A stretch of 36,082 bases of DNA from positions 1-36,082 of the IMG/VR virus record IMGVR_UViG_3300044678_000997; one strand, 5' to 3'. Below, in pieces: positions 35,480 to 36,082 of the stretch; within the stretch, counting starts at the first letter, position 1, and each line of letters opens with the position of its first letter. Origin of the DNA: a virus. The notes under the pieces were generated by a model. That model saw nothing but the letters and a program-made list of their open reading frames with translations. It searched no databases and was not told the DNA's origin. Both the position numbers and the translations under genes were made by a program.

Positions 35480-35668
35480 TTAAAAGTAGTAGTAATCCTC
35501 GTCCTCGTTGGATTCACGGGGGCGGCTCTTGGGCTTGAGGGTTTTGACTGCCTTGCGGATAGCGTCCCTGTTGGAGATTGCCGTAGCCCCTACGACACGG
35601 GGTTCTGCACCCCCGTCAATAGCCTCTAGGATCTCTTGCAGGCAGTTGGATGCGGTCTCGTTGTTCAT
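35480..35668 (-). CDS. Hypothetical small protein
   Basis: A 62-residue protein with MNNETASNCLQEILEAIDGG, a middle AISNRDAIRKAVKTLK and an acidic-aromatic tail EDEDYYYF. No family is recognised. Its ATG overlaps the endolysin stop (ATGA), so it is translated after the endolysin, which places it at the boundary between the lysis and early blocks. Confidence 0.6.
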   Translation of the reverse strand: MNNETASNCLQEILEAIDGGAEPRVVGATAISNRDAIRKAVKTLKPKSRPRESNEDEDYYYF

Positions 35669-36082
35669 GCTACGATTGGCTTGCCGGCTTTTACCCGTTC
35701 GCGCATTTGAGCAAGCGTGAGGCCGGTCTTGAATTCGACATGGGGTTCATCCACGAACTTCCACGACCCGCCCCACTCCAGTTGCGGGAACTTGGCGACG
35801 ACCTTCCCGATGTGATCGTAAAAGGGAGAGTCCTCTAGGTACTTGCCGCCTACGAAGAGACCCAAATCCAGCGCCAGCCCGAAATTATGTCGCGACTCGC
35901 CACCTCTGGCCCGACTCACGATCTTACCTGGCTTCGTGCGTCCTTGAGCGTAGATCGCGTCCTGCTCTGCCCATGTGCGAGTGCCGGCGATGACGACGCA
36001 ATCAACTCCGAGTTGTTGGAAGTGCTTCTTGGCCTCGATCACGAAAGCCTCCATCACGGGGCGCACCTTGGGGAGCAAGGTG
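35665..36082 (-). CDS. M15 peptidoglycan endopeptidase (endolysin), main part
   Basis: With the 12 N-terminal residues from the left end of the window this is 149 residues. Zinc ligands follow the M15/VanY-like order: SRHNFGLALD (His76, Asp83) and DEPHVEF (His125), with Glu113 in QLEWGGSWKF as the likely catalytic base. The fold is that of CwlK/T5-endolysin-type L-alanyl-D-glutamate peptidases, which cut the peptide stem of the cell wall. No signal peptide is seen, so it needs the holin, whose gene overlaps its start. The reading frame runs off the right end and resumes at 127-159. Confidence 0.88.
   Translation of the reverse strand, partial: TLLPKVRPVMEAFVIEAKKHFQQLGVDCVVIAGTRTWAEQDAIYAQGRTKPGKIVSRARGGESRHNFGLALDLGLFVGGKYLEDSPFYDHIGKVVAKFPQLEWGGSWKFVDEPHVEFKTGLTLAQMRERVKAGKPIVA
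35956..36082. repeat. Second copy of the 127-bp terminal overlap
   Basis: Identical to bases 1-127. Counting one copy gives a circular genome of 35,955 bp. It lies within the endolysin coding sequence, and no cos- or pac-like feature is evident at the join. Confidence 0.95.

Noticed and set aside
1-36082. CRISPR array, diversity-generating retroelement, integrase or attachment site
   Set aside because: No spaced repeats, reverse transcriptase, template/variable repeat pair or recombinase gene was seen despite the BPP-1-like structural genes.

Overview
The window is an almost exactly complete, circular tailed-phage genome. Bases 1-127 are repeated exactly as bases 35956-36082, so the contig closes into a circle of 35,955 bp; the M15 endolysin gene is cut by the arbitrary join. 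The 127-bp overlap looks like an assembler k-mer overlap rather than a biological terminal repeat. The virion genes indicate a podovirus: a T7-type portal, scaffold, coat protein, tail tubular proteins A and B, internal virion proteins and a fibre with a T7-like N-terminus. No integrase, DNA polymerase, RNA polymerase or reverse transcriptase is visible. The holin type and internal proteins suggest a Gram-negative host. Most starts lack a Shine-Dalgarno sequence. A short repeat encoding SLQPSA recalls repeats I associate, from memory only, with Verrucomicrobiota; the host is otherwise unassigned.

All genes but one read leftward (minus strand) around the circle. In transcription order: (1) a regulatory and early block (about 35.7-33.0 kb): small proteins, a metallophosphoesterase, a winged-helix protein, a small HEXXH protein and ribbon-helix-helix (RHH) regulators; (2) tiny membrane peptides, then RecT and an Fe-S-type RecB/Cas4-like exonuclease, an HTH protein and a cytosine-5 DNA methyltransferase broken in frame at a run of ten G; (3) a PD-(D/E)XK resolvase-like nuclease, a DUF1376 replication protein carrying iteron-like repeats, and the terminase genes; (4) an RHH protein, small proteins, portal, Bbp19-like protein, scaffold and an SSB-like protein; (5) a 764-bp gap without protein genes; (6) coat protein, tail tubes, a cupin, ejection proteins and a 2,206-residue polyvalent protein with an ADP-ribosyltransferase domain; (7) tail fibres and their accessory genes; (8) lysis genes.

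The gaps are informative. At least five leftward genes, one rightward gene and a tRNA have a match to TTG(A/C)C - 16 to 18 bp - TA(G)NNN whose -10 element ends only 6-11 bases before the start codon or the tRNA 5' end. This suggests a family of phage promoters that make leaderless or nearly leaderless transcripts. The coat gene appears to be its own unit, with a terminator on each side, a promoter and a structured leader. The 764-bp gap also carries a rightward tRNA-Trp-like gene and other tRNA-like pieces.

The single rightward protein gene (11508-11750) encodes a small exported protein with its own promoter, placed between the giant virion gene and an ejection-protein gene; it looks like a moron. 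Two long G tracts, one in the methyltransferase and one at the start codon of a small gene heading the regulatory block, are possible phase-variation switches. Eight genes of 56 codons or fewer were found by reading the gaps, including two RHH DNA-binding proteins.
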